Below are positions 33,123-44,959 of a stretch of DNA of 64,000 bases, piece after piece. Both the position numbers and the translations under genes were made by a program. The notes beneath the pieces were generated by a model that worked only from the letters and a program-made list of their open reading frames with translations, did no database searches and was not told the DNA's origin. This DNA comes from Verticillium longisporum (lineage: Eukaryota; Ascomycota; Sordariomycetes; Glomerellales; Plectosphaerellaceae), in NCBI GenBank assembly GCA_019188255.1, contig JAETXT010000006.1, positions 5,456,001 to 5,520,000 on the forward strand, written 5' to 3'. The stretch's first letter is position 1. Each line of letters opens with the position of its first letter.

Positions 33123-33480
33123 GGGGTATAGGCCAAGGGGATGTATCAGTAATAGTCCGGTAGTTTTAGTCTTGCGCACGGGAGTGCTTTCAATGTAGCG
33201 TCACGAATCACTTGTTTCAAAGCACGTTGTACGGCGGCCTCGCTTGTCCACCAGTTGAAATTCCTTGCATGTCATGTATTCATGGTTCGTCGGCAGGGTA
33301 CGCAACGTATGCATGCCCCGCCGTCAACCTCAGCCAGGAGAGGGCGTGCCTCGCACTGAATAACAGGCACTCTCCTCGCCCCCCAAATTGGTATCGCCTT
33401 CCCCCCTCCCCTCCGCATCCATCCCCCCCCCCCAAAGACCGGTGTCGTCCCCATCCATCCCTCCCCCAAGCCCGCAAGCT
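33123..33480. other. Tail-to-tail intergenic region with a C11 run
   Basis: Contains the 3' ends of two convergent genes and a pyrimidine-rich stretch with eleven C at 33423-33433. No gene. Confidence 0.5.
33423..33433 (+). repeat. C11 homopolymer
   Basis: Eleven consecutive C in a CT-rich 3' flank. One of three 11-nt G/C runs in this window. Confidence 0.85.
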
Positions 33481-34259
33481 TTATTTCGCCTGCTTGCTGA
33501 GGGCGCTGGCGGCCTGGCGGTCGTGCTCGTCAATGTCCTCGGCCTCCCAGGGGTAGTTGATCCAGGCGTCGCCGACGGTGCGGGCGGCGAGGTAGCGGCC
33601 GTTGTCGAGCATCTCGGCGGGCAGGGTGCCCTTCTTCTGCTTGTCCTTGTTGTGGAGCACAAAGATGCTGAACTGGGTCTTCTCGTCGGTGCCGAGGCGG
33701 CGGCGCGCGGCCTCGACGTCCTTCTCGAGCTCCTTGACGGCGTACTCGAGCGTCGTGCGCGTGTCGTCGACCTCGTCGACGATGAGCACGCGCTTGCCCA
33801 CGAGGTTCTCCATCTCGCCGAGGGCCGTCAGGTCGAGCCACTGCGTGCGCGTCACGCGCGTGCCGGGCACCTCGGGCACGCCGGGCGTCTCGGTGCCGGC
33901 CAGGGTTTCGGGCAGCGACTCGTACAGGGAGAGGCCGATGGCCTGGATCGGGATGTTGGGGCTGCCGGGCTGGCGGAGGAAGGAGCGCAGGATGCGGGCG
34001 GGGACGTAGCCGCCGCCGCCAATGGCGATCATGAGATGGGGCTTGAAGTTGGCGAGGATCTCGGCAGCCGACTCCTGGCAGAGCTTGTGCACCTGTTTTC
34101 CTCGTGTTAGCCGGGGCTGTCTGTTCAGGGGTGAGGATGGAAAGCATCCCCGAGGTTCAACAGGACGCGGGTTGCTGCATAAGCACTGTCGCACAAGAGA
34201 GGGTGAGGGGCAGCACATACGTCGTTGTAGGTGACGTAGATCTTCTCGATTTCGGCCAT
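33481..34259 (-). CDS. Purine phosphoribosyltransferase (HPT1/XPT1-type)
   Basis: Exon 1 is 34259-34221 (13 codons, MAEIEKIYVTYND), exon 2 is 34092-33481; the intron is 128 nt; 216 aa. The PRPP-binding loop VLIVDEVDDTRTTLEYA is near residues 112-128, and an upstream IAIGGGGYVPAR loop is typical of type I phosphoribosyltransferases. The pattern is that of the fungal Hpt1/Xpt1 group, which salvages hypoxanthine/guanine or xanthine to the nucleotide with PRPP. The exact base preference cannot be read here. Exon 1 is short and was found from the in-frame donor GTATGT; without it the protein would start with a non-conserved frame. The GMC gene is convergent, 358 bp away. Confidence 0.88.
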
Positions 34260-34814
34260 CTTGATGGTGTTGGTGGTGTACGAGGCGTACGAGCTACGGT
34301 GTTGAGGGTATCGCGGAAGGGGAGGAAGGCTGAAGCAAGGAGGCAGAAAAAACGTGGATGGAAATCACCAGAGGAAAAGCAGAAGAAGAGAAAAGAAGAA
34401 GGCTGCCAGAATCGTGATCACCATGTCACCCCGCCTGCCCGCCTCGATCGAAGTTTTTTTTCCCAACTGCCCCGCGCTAGGCTGCGCGACACCCAAAATG
34501 CCCCTCCAACGTGGTGCACATGCATCGGAATCCGCCGATGGCTGCGGAAGCACGTGATGCCCTTCCAGCGGGGTGTCCGCTGTAGATGCACCAAGGAAGC
34601 GCTGCATTGTTGCGCTGGAGAGGGGTTTCTGACGTCATAGTAGCCACCAAGCACTGCATCCATCACTCAAATCACACGCAATTGAGGACTGTATTCAACA
34701 GTACTGCGCTGGAATTTATCAGTAAAGCTAAAAACTAACTGCAAGACCGCTTGTCAGCCAAGGGAACATCTTGGGCGTCATATCTCCCCGACATCCACCT
34801 TATCTTGTCCCGAC
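34260..34814. other. Upstream region of the phosphoribosyltransferase gene
   Basis: Should contain the minus-strand promoter and 5' UTR. A purine-rich stretch lies at 34340-34410. No supported gene. Confidence 0.45.
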
Positions 34815-35560
34815 TTAAATCCCAGGCGATGGGCTCTCCGCATGGGCGGCTTGACCCTCGTTCTTGGCATCTTTTTCATCTGCGGGACAATCCGGCGACG
34901 CCTCGACGTGTAGTGCCCTGGGCGCCTTTCCGCTGTCGTTCAACTTCATGATCTCCCTGAGCCTCACTGGCAGCTTTGTTCTTTCGTAGGAGGTGCGCGC
35001 TCTATCATTCAGCCATGCATGGAACGGCGGCCTTCGAGCCATGAAGAAACCTGGCTCCGGACACGCTGGTGGCCCTGCCGTGCGCATGCGCCAGAATCGA
35101 TAAACAGTCGAATCCACGGTGATCTGTAGTGGACTTTTGATACGAGGAACGTCGACGTTGACATGGCCAGCGTCGTCCTCTGCTGCCTCTGATTGTTCAG
35201 GGCTGTCTGTTGCTGTCGGGCATTCTGTCGCCTTTGATGCGTGAGCCGCGTTGACCGCAATGACCTACTCGCGGGTGCGCTTCATTTTGATGGTCCAGGT
35301 CGGGGACTCGAAGTTGGCTTCGGCGTATGCCTTGATGAAGGCCAGTGTGCCGATGTAGTATGAGCCGGTGCTACGTGATGATGGATCCATGTTGTCGACG
35401 ATAATGTGCGGACACGATTCGTAGGAGATTCTGAGGATGGTTCAGGGATATCAATGTCCTGATGAAGTAGCGAATGTCGGCTGCATTGGATGGCTCAATG
35501 ATGGTGCAAAGTTATCGTGGGCCAGGTAGCCGAGGCCTTATGTAGACACTCGTCGGCGTG
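34815..35560 (-). pseudogene. Possible decayed gene of unknown family
   Basis: The minus strand reads as protein-like from an ATG at 35390 to a stop at 34815 (192 codons) except for one in-frame TAG at 35267-35265. Before the TAG it reads MDPSSRSTGSYYIGTLAFIK and ANFESPTWTIKMKRTRE; after it, VIAVNAAHASKA and so on to ARRPPFHAWLNDRARTSYE. Upstream of 35390 the same style continues (SYESCPHIIVDN), then in a shifted frame (IIEPSNAADIRYFIRTLISL). A single C-to-T change (CAG to TAG) would explain the stop. A real gene with introns I could not resolve is the alternative. No domain recognised. Confidence 0.35.
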
Positions 35561-37295
35561 GTCGGTTACACTATGATGGGCTGGGGAAAGTGCGCCTGTT
35601 GTGCACCTGCTGTGGTCACAATTTGCTGTGGCCAAGGATCCATCACCTCATCGCTCCTGACCTCCATCACTGCAGGGATTGGACATGATGGTCATGCTTT
35701 CTCATCATCCATGCCCGGCATTTGCAGTGAACCCCAGCAGGTCCAAAATGCAGTGAACGACCACACCCCTGAAAAGAAGACTCCGAAGAAGCTGCATCGC
35801 GTTTCCCCCAGACAAGGCATAGCAACGAACCTAGCTCTATTTCCAGTATCTGTCGTCTTCGGTCCACAACGCCTTCGTGCATCTCATACCGTCTAGAGCC
35901 AACAGTAGGTTCAACACCAAGCCGTGAAGCATCCGAAGACAGCTAAAGCAACCAGGTGTCATCGCAGTCCAATGGAAGCATGGAACCGGACGCCGGACGT
36001 TCATTCTTGGAACAGTATGGAGTGCTGAAAACTGACTGACAAGAGGCCTGACAGACGAGGACCTACGATCGAGCTTGCCGAAAGACACTAGACTCACGAC
36101 CCGAGCCAAAACGACGGCCACACGCTCCAAGCAACAGAGGGCGGCGTAAGATCCGACACGGCGTGCGAAAACCGAAGAATGACGCCGAGCCGACATCACA
36201 TAGCCGTCTGTCGAGGTTCCGACCACAGATCATCGAAACGACAGAAGACAACCAAGTTGATGACACATGAAAAAACCCATGATGTTGCTTCATTGCGGAA
36301 CTACCATCAGGCAATGTCGATGGGGCTGAAATGGGTCGGCACCGCGTCGCCCCAGAACCTTGCCGTCCCAATTGACGAAGCGACCCAGAGCCTCGGAACC
36401 CATCCCACGTGTTGATGCGACGCCATCTGCCCCAGAGGTGACCTGACTTGAAGGAGCGGAAGCCATATTATTCGGGGGTTGGCCGTCAGGTGTTCTTCCT
36501 GTCCCAAGACCACCATTCCAGATGCCGCCGTCGTCGTCTGCTAGCGCGGCGCCGATGCTTTGACCAAAAGCCCTGCAGCCGCCTGCTTCCTCTTGACCCA
36601 ATCGCGACGTCTGCTCGCGACGGTCGGCTCGCTTCTCGGCTCCGATCGCCTTACAGGAGGGAACGAGACGGGGCCAGCGTCGTGCACATGGTGGGGGTTC
36701 GGCCCTCAGAACACCGGGGCACCGAGTCAAGCGGCGCGGCAGCACCAGGTTCATGCCAAGTTTGTCGCCTTTGGCCTCCCTGTGGGCGTGGGACAATCTT
36801 CCCACCAACGACGTCGGCATCGGCTTTGCAGTATGGAGCATGACTCTTTCCCCAGATCAGCCTCCGCCTTGCCCACTTGGACGAGCCCGATGCACGTCCC
36901 CCTCACTCCCCGGAGCTCCACGATCCATCAACCATCCCCCATTGTCACCCCCTCGCCTCTCAAACCACCCCTGTCGGTCGCCGTCGCAGTGCTCGCGCGC
37001 CGCTCGCCTGACAAGACACATTGACGACGTGGGTTGGCAGTTCCCCAGACTTTCCCCAATTCTTTATGATCGCGTTCGGGTGGGCTTCGGGAGGATAAGT
37101 ATCCCAGCACAACCTCACCACCAGTCTTGTTTTCTTGGGATTCCTCTTCACTCCTCTCGTCATTAGCAATTACGACATCGACCGGGACAGTCATCTCTCG
37201 GAGGTCTCCAGCCGAGAATATCCAGTCGACATCATCGTCAGAGCATTGCGGATAAACGCCAGCTCCACAACCGCTTTTCCGTCAACGAAGCAACC
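35561..37295. other. Intergenic region before the MFS permease
   Basis: About 1.7 kb. Frames of up to 183 codons overlap on several strands without motifs and look random. The CT-rich stretch before 37296 suits a permease promoter and 5' UTR. I call nothing else. Confidence 0.45.
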
Positions 37296-39062
37296 ATGGG
37301 TGGTCTCAAAGCTGTCGAGGATCGGCCGACGCCGAAGGAGGTCTACAATTGGCGTCTGTACACAGAGGCGTCCATTATTGCCATGGGCTCGTTGCTGTAT
37401 GTGACGGCTGTCTTTCGAACAGTGACCGCCAGATACTGACGCGACTGCAGGTTCGGCTATGACTCCGCCTTTATTGGCACGACCATTGCCCGCGCCGGCT
37501 TCAAGGACGACTTTGGCATCACAGACGCCAACAAGTCCGGCATCAGCTCGAACATTACGTCTGCATTCCAAGCGGGTGCCCTCGGTGGTGCCTTGATGTG
37601 CTTCTTCAGTAGGCTGATCCACTCTATACTTTCGAACTGTCACTAATGTTGCAGTTACCGAGTATATCGGCCGTAAGTGGGCGCTCATCATCGCCAACCT
37701 TGTCTTTATTGCTGGCGCTGTCCCGATGGTCGCCGCTACCACCGACTTGGCCAATATCTATGCTGGCCGTGCTCTTACCGGCTGGGGTTGCGGCGTTATC
37801 ACTGCTACAGTCCCATCCTATATTGCCGAGCTCTCTATCTCTTCAATCCGCGGCATGCTCACAGGCCTTTTCGAAGTTACATATCAGACAGGATCCCTCG
37901 TCGGCTTCTGGATTAATTACGGCGTCAACCAGAACATGGACCCAAACAGCCGCGCAGCTTGGCGCGTTCCTATGGCCGTTCAGCTCATCCCCGCCGGCTT
38001 CCTTCTTGTTGGAGGCTTCTTCCTACACGAGTCCCCGCTGTGGCTCTTCAAGAAGGGCCGTATCGCCGAAGCCGAGAAGGCCCTCGTAGCCCTGCGCCAC
38101 CTCCCCATGGACCACCAATACATGCAGGAAGAGGTTGCTATCATCAACACCCGTCTCTCCGAAGAAGCTGATGTTGCTGCCAAGTATGGTACTGGCTTCT
38201 GGGCCTATATCCGCGGCTGCCTGGCCGAACTAAGCCGCAAGGGCATGTGGAACCGTCTACTGCTCGTTTTCTGCTCCTTCTCGCTTCAGAACATGTCGGG
38301 CGCAGCAGCCATCAACTACTACTCGCCCATGCTGTTCGGGTCTATTGGTATCAAGGACGTCGCTCTATACACTGGTATCTATGGCCTTGTCAAGGCTGTC
38401 GCGTCGATCATCTTCTATGGAGCTCTTATCGACATTTGGGGACGTCGCAATCCCACGATCATCTCCTCGCTCGCCTGTTCGCTCTGCCTGTGGTTCGTCG
38501 GCGCCTACGTCAAGGTTGGCAACCCTGCGCCGATTATCGCGGCCGGCAATGAGCTCTCTGCGTCGAACGCCGCGGGTGGAAAGGCCGCTACAGCTGCCAT
38601 CATGATCTACTCTGTGTTGTAAGTGGTCTGGAGCCTCTATCTTATTGTCGTATCATCTAACCTCTTTTCAGCTGGTCTTTCGGTTTGAACGGTATCCCCT
38701 GGATTGTGTCCGCCGAAATCTTCCCCGGTGCGCTGCGCAACCTGACCGGAACTTTCGCCGCCTTCACTCAGTGGATGATTCAGTTCATCATCACCAAGGC
38801 ACTTCCGTACATCTTTGAGTCGCTCGACTTTGGCGTCTGGTTCTTCTTTGCCTGCTGGATGCTTACCGCCACTCTCTGGGCGTACTTCTTCCTGCCCGAG
38901 ACCAAGGGCGTCACCCTCGAGCAGATGGACGTGCTGTTTGGGTACGAGGGTGATCGTCGGGCCCAGGGCATTGTGCAGACACCGCTGGCCAAGGAGGATG
39001 CGGTCAGTATTGAGGAGGGAGTTGGCAAGCCTGGAATGACAGACCACACCGAGAGGGCTTGA
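37296..39062 (+). CDS. MFS sugar/quinate-type permease
   Basis: Exons 37296-37396, 37451-37608, 37655-38618, 38672-39062; 537 aa. Twelve hydrophobic segments are visible. Sugar-porter signatures occur in order: FGYDSAFIGTTIAR in helix 1, the loop 2-3 motif EYIGRKWALI, AGRALTGWGCGVITATVPSY (the R-x-G-x-G-x-G type), PESPLW-like HESPLWLFKKGR after helix 6, GRRNP in loop 8-9 and PETKGVTLEQMD at the C-terminal end. The N-terminal VEDRPTPKEVYNWR is typical of quinate permease and related transporters. It should import a sugar, sugar acid or quinate with protons; the substrate is unresolved. Its tail faces the aldolase gene on the other strand. Confidence 0.9.
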
Positions 39063-39685
39063 TGGTCGTTTTAGAGGCCACCAGGAGGAATAGGTACTGG
39101 GATGCACAGTATGGAGTGCTTCGGCAGTATCGTCCAATCAAGTAATTATTGAGAATTTGTTGAATCGTGTGTTCCGCGAGTTCGCGGATTCTTTGAGTGT
39201 AGTTTTTTGTCGTGAAGCAAGACACCTTTCGTTTCGACATGACCAGGCTGCACTAGCAAATAGGTATCTTGATGCAGTTCCTACTTTCATAGAGAATTAA
39301 GAACTCGTGCTCGGAAATCAGAACTTGACCTCTCAGATCCTGTCACGGGGGTCAGGTTAAGTCACGACTTCAACAGGCCGCGGTACCAGAGAGCGACGAG
39401 CTCCGTGTCGGGCTTTCCAATGCCAGGCGTGCTCTGCAGGTTCGATTTCCAAATCGCAAGATCTGCACTCCTTCGCAAAGTAAAGATGTCATCAAGTCAT
39501 GAATCACAGGAATTCTACTTCAGTTTAACAGATGACTTCCTCGGAGCTCGGCCATTTAGTTTCCACACCCGACGTCAGGCTCGTCGTTTCCTAACCACAC
39601 AGATCACCATAAACGAGCAGCTAGCCCAGTCTTCCAATTCCAGCAATGCCATTGATCTACAGCATCCAGTCCTACTCTATCCAAT
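39063..39685. other. Tail-to-tail region between permease and aldolase
   Basis: Holds two 3' flanks. No supported gene on either strand. Confidence 0.45.
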
Positions 39686-40755
39686 CTACGCAATCACCCT
39701 CTTGCCGAGCTTCTCCTCCTCAACAGCCAACGCGCCGACAACGTCCCGGATCCAAGCCTGCTTCTTCGCGTCCTCGTACCGCGGGTACGGCCGCCGGCAG
39801 TGCGCCCTCTCGGGGCCATACCCCGCAGCGCGGCGACGACCCATTTCGTGCCGTTGATGCCGCCCTTGGCGAACCCCACTCGGCCCTGGCCAGCGCGAGC
39901 TGCAGGCGCGTGGCCTCGGCCGTGTCGCCGGCGACGTAGCGGTCGTAGACGGCGGCGCAGGCGCGGGGGTACAGGTTCGCGACGCCCGTGACGACGCCTG
40001 TGGCGCCGACGCTGAGGCCCGGCACGAGCCAGTCGGACTGGCCGGTGAGGGCGAAGAAGTCGGTCGGGGCAAACTCGGCGGCGATGCGCGACACCTTGGC
40101 GATGCCGCCGCAGGTGAGCTTGCAGCCGACTATGTTGGGGTGGGCGCCGAGGCGGGAGAACATGTCCGAGTTGACGTCGAGGCCGGCGACGACGCCGGGG
40201 AAGTTGTAGATCATGATAGGGAGGGGCGAGGCCGTGGCGAGCTGGATGCGTCAGCGCGTGCTTCTTTTGCCACATGACACGCTTCGGGTGCGCCCATGCG
40301 CGCTCGCCGGCAAGAGTCGCGGACAACAGAAGTCTTACCTCTTCAAAGAAGGCGCAGATGGCGTCGGCGTCCATGGCAAAGTGGAAGTAGCTCGGCACGA
40401 GCACGAGGAGGTAGTCGGCGCCAGCCTCAGCGGCAATCTTGGTCTCGGCGACAACGTCGCGAGTGCAGTGGCCCGAGGTGCCCATGGTGATGACGAGATC
40501 AGGGCGACCCTGTTGGACGGCGACTTCGCGGGTCAGGCGAAGCAAACGGGCCTTCTCGTCGGAGGAGAGCGTCACGGCCTCGCCGTTGGTGCCGGCAATG
40601 ACAACGCCCTCGAGGCCGGCAGAGATGACGAATTCAAGGTGCTCACGCTGGAGCTCCCAGTCGATCTCCTGGTCGGCGCCATCTTTGAACCACGTCAGGC
40701 AGGGAACATGGACGCCCGTCAGAGGCGTCTTCTTCGTTGTCGGAACAGACCCCAT
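39686..40755 (-). pseudogene. DHDPS/NAL-family aldolase with two single-base frameshifts
   Basis: Exon 1 is 40755-40339, exon 2 is 40241-39686, with a 97-nt intron. Translation needs two frame changes, at 39874-39877 and 39821-39824, both in C4 runs where one base seems missing; restored length would be about 324 aa, normal for the family. Family marks: GTNGEAVTL (phosphate/oxo-acid loop), the tyrosine motif IYNFPG, the Schiff-base lysine in VGCKLTCG, and a C-terminal FAKGGINGTKWVV. Such enzymes cleave or join pyruvate with an aldehyde; fungal members include the deoxy-hexulosonate aldolase of galacturonate breakdown and dihydrodipicolinate-synthase-like proteins. An upstream ATG at 40809 would add 18 residues but runs through a C11 tract. 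All catalytic residues precede the lesions, so a sequencing error is a real possibility. Confidence 0.8.
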
Positions 40756-40794
40756 CGTAATGTCGGTGTCGTGCGCGGGTTCGTGAGAAGTAGC

Positions 40795-40805
40795 GGGGGG
40801 GGGGG
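40795..40805 (+). repeat. G11 homopolymer before the aldolase start
   Basis: Eleven G on the plus strand, reading as C11 in the aldolase leader. It makes the upstream start at 40809 unreliable. Confidence 0.85.
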
Positions 40806-42113
40806 ACACTGAACAGGTTCTCGGACGGGCGTCAAGGGACTACACAGAGCAAGGGAAAATGCAGGAAGAATGTGAATCAAGTTGAATCAAGTCCAGAGAA
40901 ACAAAGACGCGACGAGAGAAAGTAAAGTAATGTACGTCCGATAAGATGGAAGCTCCTACTTGACTCGAGTCGACGGGATCCTTTCGCCACGAGCGGTCCG
41001 ACATGTAACGTCTTTCCAATCACCCCACGTCGGTGACCCGCGACTCGACTCGACGCGACGGCCCCGACGGAGCGACTCGTCGAAGTATGCTGTCAGCAGC
41101 TCTCCTCCCCGCTCGTCCCCCGCCCTGTGCTTGCACGCGACGCGAACAAGGGCACCATAATTGACCGAATGCTGAGCTCGCTGTGGGGAGCCGGTTGATG
41201 GAGGGGTTGAGGGGTAATGGGACAGCTCCAGCCAAAGCTGTCAACGAACTTGTATGATGGTGCCGGAATCTGGAGTCGCACCTCACATGCGATCGGTAGT
41301 GAGCAGAAACGGGTTAGCAGCGGGGCGGCAGTCGACGTGTGGGTGTCAAGGCCCACGAATCGGGTCTCGATGCGACCGTCTCCGACCCGAGCTCGTCGCA
41401 TGTTGCAGGGGTGCGTCCGACGAGATTGAGCCCCGATGACATGACGCTCCGAGCTCCGCGATCTGCGGCAAACGACTTGAATGCGGAGACACCTGGAGGA
41501 AAGACGCTAGATATGGTTGGCGATGTCGTGGCTGCATCATCAGGACGCGGCATACCCCATCCCAGCCGTGCCGGCTGGGCTGCTACCATGGTGCACTTCG
41601 TCGGCCTACCATTTCGATGGGCCTCTGTCTGGTCTGAAGTGCCCGAAGAACGCCTTGTCTGAGATTGTGTCGAGGGCCTGATGCCCGACCAGGGTGTCAG
41701 ATTCTGTTTGAAGATGTCGGCCCGCCGGGTGATGCAGATAGCTTGTCGGTGCAGCCCGATGAGCCAGTGCCAACCGTACCCATCATCAGTATGATACTTC
41801 GCGGGGCTCAAGTCCAAGTCCGAATGACGATCATCCTCGGTCATGGCACCCGATGAGACGCGCATAATTCTGTGAGCAGCGAGCGAGGGATTTCTTGATA
41901 CCGGGTAATACGGCCCGCTCCCGGCCGTGCAGATGTCAATTCGCATAAATGACAACATGTGTCCCATCCCGAAGTCGTGGCCTCCTGACGCGGCGGGTAT
42001 GGAAAATCAACTCCTTTACAACGCCCAATGCCGATGGCCCTGTGGTCCCTCGCCTCCCGAGATCCTCATTGCCGTACCCCCCAGCCGCAGATCGAACGAG
42101 TGCTCAGGTTCCG
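40806..42113. other. Intergenic, no gene recognised
   Basis: About 1.3 kb between the aldolase promoter and the 3' end of the regulator. The frames here (up to 217 codons) overlap in several frames on both strands without motifs. Confidence 0.45.
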
Positions 42114-44265
42114 CTAAACAATCGCAAACGACGAGTTGAAAACAGCAATCATGACTGAGCGAATGTCCATCCGCATCTTGGCCGCATCCTGGCGAGTCTG
42201 GACCTCTTCGAGAACTTGCGCCGTGATCCTCGCGTTGCCAGCAACCTTCTCCATCCGCAAGATCTGCGTCTTGATCCATGCTTTCTCATCCGGGTCCTGC
42301 TCTTCCACGCCCAGCATCAACAGAGGCCAGAGCATATTGACAGGCAGCGCGTCATCTACAGAGAGGCCGTTGACGAGTTGGCGCGCCAGCTGACGGATGT
42401 TGATGAGAGCATCGAGAGTGTCCCTTGTCAGGGGTAGGGTCTTGTATGCCACGCGATGCAGATGGACCTTGCTGGCGTAGTAGTTGGATAAGTAGGTGCG
42501 GAAAGATCTTGTGATGGCGAAGGCGAGATGGGCCGAGATGTGTCTCTCCGTGAGCTTTCCTGCAACGGCGTAATCCATGAGCGGAGGCCTCTGATCGTAT
42601 AATGTCCGCAGGTCCGTTGCAATGCCAGCAGCGATATTCATGACCTCCGTTTCGTCCTCCACCGTGCCTCGGGAGCGATGCCACGGATCAATTTTGGAGA
42701 TACGGCCCATAAAGCTCTGTACCTTCTGATAGAAGACAATGCCTGGTTGGTAGAGAACTTGAAAGAGGACAGCTTCAATATCACCATCGACAAGGTCATC
42801 TTTTGGTCCATCTTCTCCATCACCCTCAAAACTGGCCGGAGAGGCGTCAAACAGCATCAGCTCGTCGTCTTGAGCCAGAAAGAGACCGTCACCTCCACCA
42901 GACACGGCTCGGCCGTCGAGAATGCGGAACCACAAGAAGAACTGCTTCTCAACCGAGACGATGCCGCTCTTGTTCGCTTCTCGGAAGATCAGATACGCTC
43001 GCTTGAGGTGCAAATGAGCTGCCTCGAGCCTGCTTTCCACAATGTCGACGTAGGCCAGAAAGAAGAGGGAGATCAGCAGATGCTCTCTGTACTGGCTATG
43101 CTCGGTCAGAGAGGCCATGTCGAACGCGGCAAGCTCGGCGACGGCGCTTTCGTAATGGCCCTGATGAACAGCAGCCCATGGCCCTTCGGAGCGAACAATG
43201 AGGACATTAGAGAAGGCGAGTATCGCACAGCGCACCATTCTCGAGACACGGGCCATCTCAACTACGACGTGGCGCATGGCCAGCCACTTCTTCTGGGTCT
43301 CAACCTCGGCGAGCAATGGTGGATTGTTCGAGCGAGCAAAAAAGTCAAACAGACGATCGTCGTTACCGCCTGCTGGTGGCAGCAGCTGTAGTGGTTGGTG
43401 TTCCTGCTGGACAGCGCCCATGGTGTCAAATTTGTCGATGCCCGCTGATTCCAGGGAAGCGCTCATGGAGCCTCGATCCGGTGGCGGAAAGGGCATGACA
43501 GCATTGGCTGTTGTCAGCAGAGGACTGACCTGCTGCCAAAAGTCGCCCGAGTCCCACATGAAGCTCGCATAATCAAACACCTCATCGACGGCATGGCCCG
43601 GCAGAGAGCCAGGGGCATTGGGTGAGCTATCTGTGGCAGGAGAAGGAGGAACGGGACTGGTGACCGAGCCGCTCACGGCAGTCATCTGCCTTCTCTGCTG
43701 GCTGATGCTGGACTGGGGACGCCACTTGCACTCGAGGTTGAGTCGCTCGCAGTGGGAGCATCTGGGTCGCTGTTCATCACACTTGACCTTGCGGCGTCTG
43801 GGAGAGTCAGCGTGTGCGAGAGTGTGCTGAGCGGAGCAAGAGTAGATAGTCCAAGAGGCATGAATGAGATGATCAAAGCATCAACGAAAAGCAAGGGATG
43901 CAGGGCTGAGACAGCAAGAGACAGCAGCCGTTGACTCACTTGCATGTCAGACAGCCCTCGCGCGATCGGATGAATCGCCTGCCCGAGGAGGAAGGACCCG
44001 GACGCGAGGGCACGGCGGATGTGGAGGAACCGTTGGCTGTACCGATGGATTGGCTTTGATGGGGAACTGGCAGCTGGAGGAGTTGAGGTGTTGGCGTTTG
44101 CGTCAGGGGGTGAAGGCTAGGGGCTGCGCCTGCGCCTGTGCTTGTGCCTGTACTGGTGACGGTGCCGGTGCCGGTGCCGGTGCTGGCAGTGCTGGCGACG
44201 CTGGCAACGTTGATGCTGCCGCTGCCGCTGCCACTGCCGCTGCCATTGCCATTGGCGTCCTGCAT
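42114..44265 (-). CDS. Zn2Cys6 transcription factor
   Basis: Exon 1 is 44265-43940, exon 2 is 43797-42114; a 142-nt intron splits the zinc cluster; 669 aa. The N-terminus is low-complexity (Gly/Ser, then Thr/Gly repeats). The binuclear cluster near residues 105-133 reads EGCLTCKRRKVKCDEQRPRC followed by SHCERLNLECKW, with all six cysteines in place. The rest resembles the fungal-specific Fungal_trans_2 regulatory domain (helical, for example HLLISLFFLAYVDIVESRLEAAHLH). It should bind CGG-type half-sites and regulate nearby or dispersed genes. The aldolase and permease are the nearest metabolic genes, 1.3 and 3 kb away, so control of them is a fair guess without direct proof. The start could lie further upstream. 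Confidence 0.87.
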
Positions 44266-44959
44266 GGCGACGATGCTGCGTCGTCGCGCGAAGCGGAGTG
44301 AATGCGGGTGTTGTCGCTATGGGGGCAGATGCATGATCTTGGGAATCGTTGTCGTGTTGGAGATGGGTCAGAGGCCGAAGCTTAGACTCGGGGCAAAGAC
44401 TGGAGAATTTCTGAGGAGACGACCCTGACGGGAGTGTGACTCTGGAGAAATCGGCCCATGTTTTGCGGGGAAGCAGCGACCCAGACCAGGCACCACCATA
44501 GTCCGAATAAAGAAGGAAGAAGCCAGGACAGGGTCTTCCTGCCCACTCCGTCGGAGAAAGGGCCCTGGCAGTGACTTCCTCTCGAGGCCCCACCGACGAT
44601 AAAAGGCACTAATGCCAGACATGAAGAGGGGCAGAGGGGCAGCGGGGCAGGAGACATCCATCACGTGTGGGAAATACCCGAACGAGCTCTGCAATCAGCG
44701 CAATGGACCATGGACGGACCTACCTTCCTCACCCCTTCAATCATGCACGGTCAGCCGCAACAGACGAGTATTGCAGTATCACCCCCTCGTGATTGATTCT
44801 CAAAGGCTTCCTAGGGTGGTAGGTATAGATGATAAGTCCTCGCGAACAATGATACAAAATTATCTGATTCGTCCCCCCCCCCCTTAAAAGATGACCCCAA
44901 CTCCGTGACGGGCGTCACAAATTGGCAACGCCGCAAGAACCCAACCTCTTGCTGCCTCC
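44266..44959. other. Promoter region of the Zn2Cys6 gene, with a C11 run
   Basis: About 0.7 kb. The minus-strand promoter of the regulator should lie here. Eleven C occur at 44873-44883. No gene called. Confidence 0.45.
44873..44883 (+). repeat. C11 homopolymer
   Basis: Eleven consecutive C, third such run in this window, in non-coding sequence. Confidence 0.85.

Noticed and set aside
33388..34110. 240-codon plus-strand frame
   Set aside because: Antisense to the phosphoribosyltransferase, whose PRPP loop is unambiguous.
36290..36841. 183-codon minus-strand frame
   Set aside because: Several overlapping frames of similar length occur on both strands here, none with motifs; judged random.
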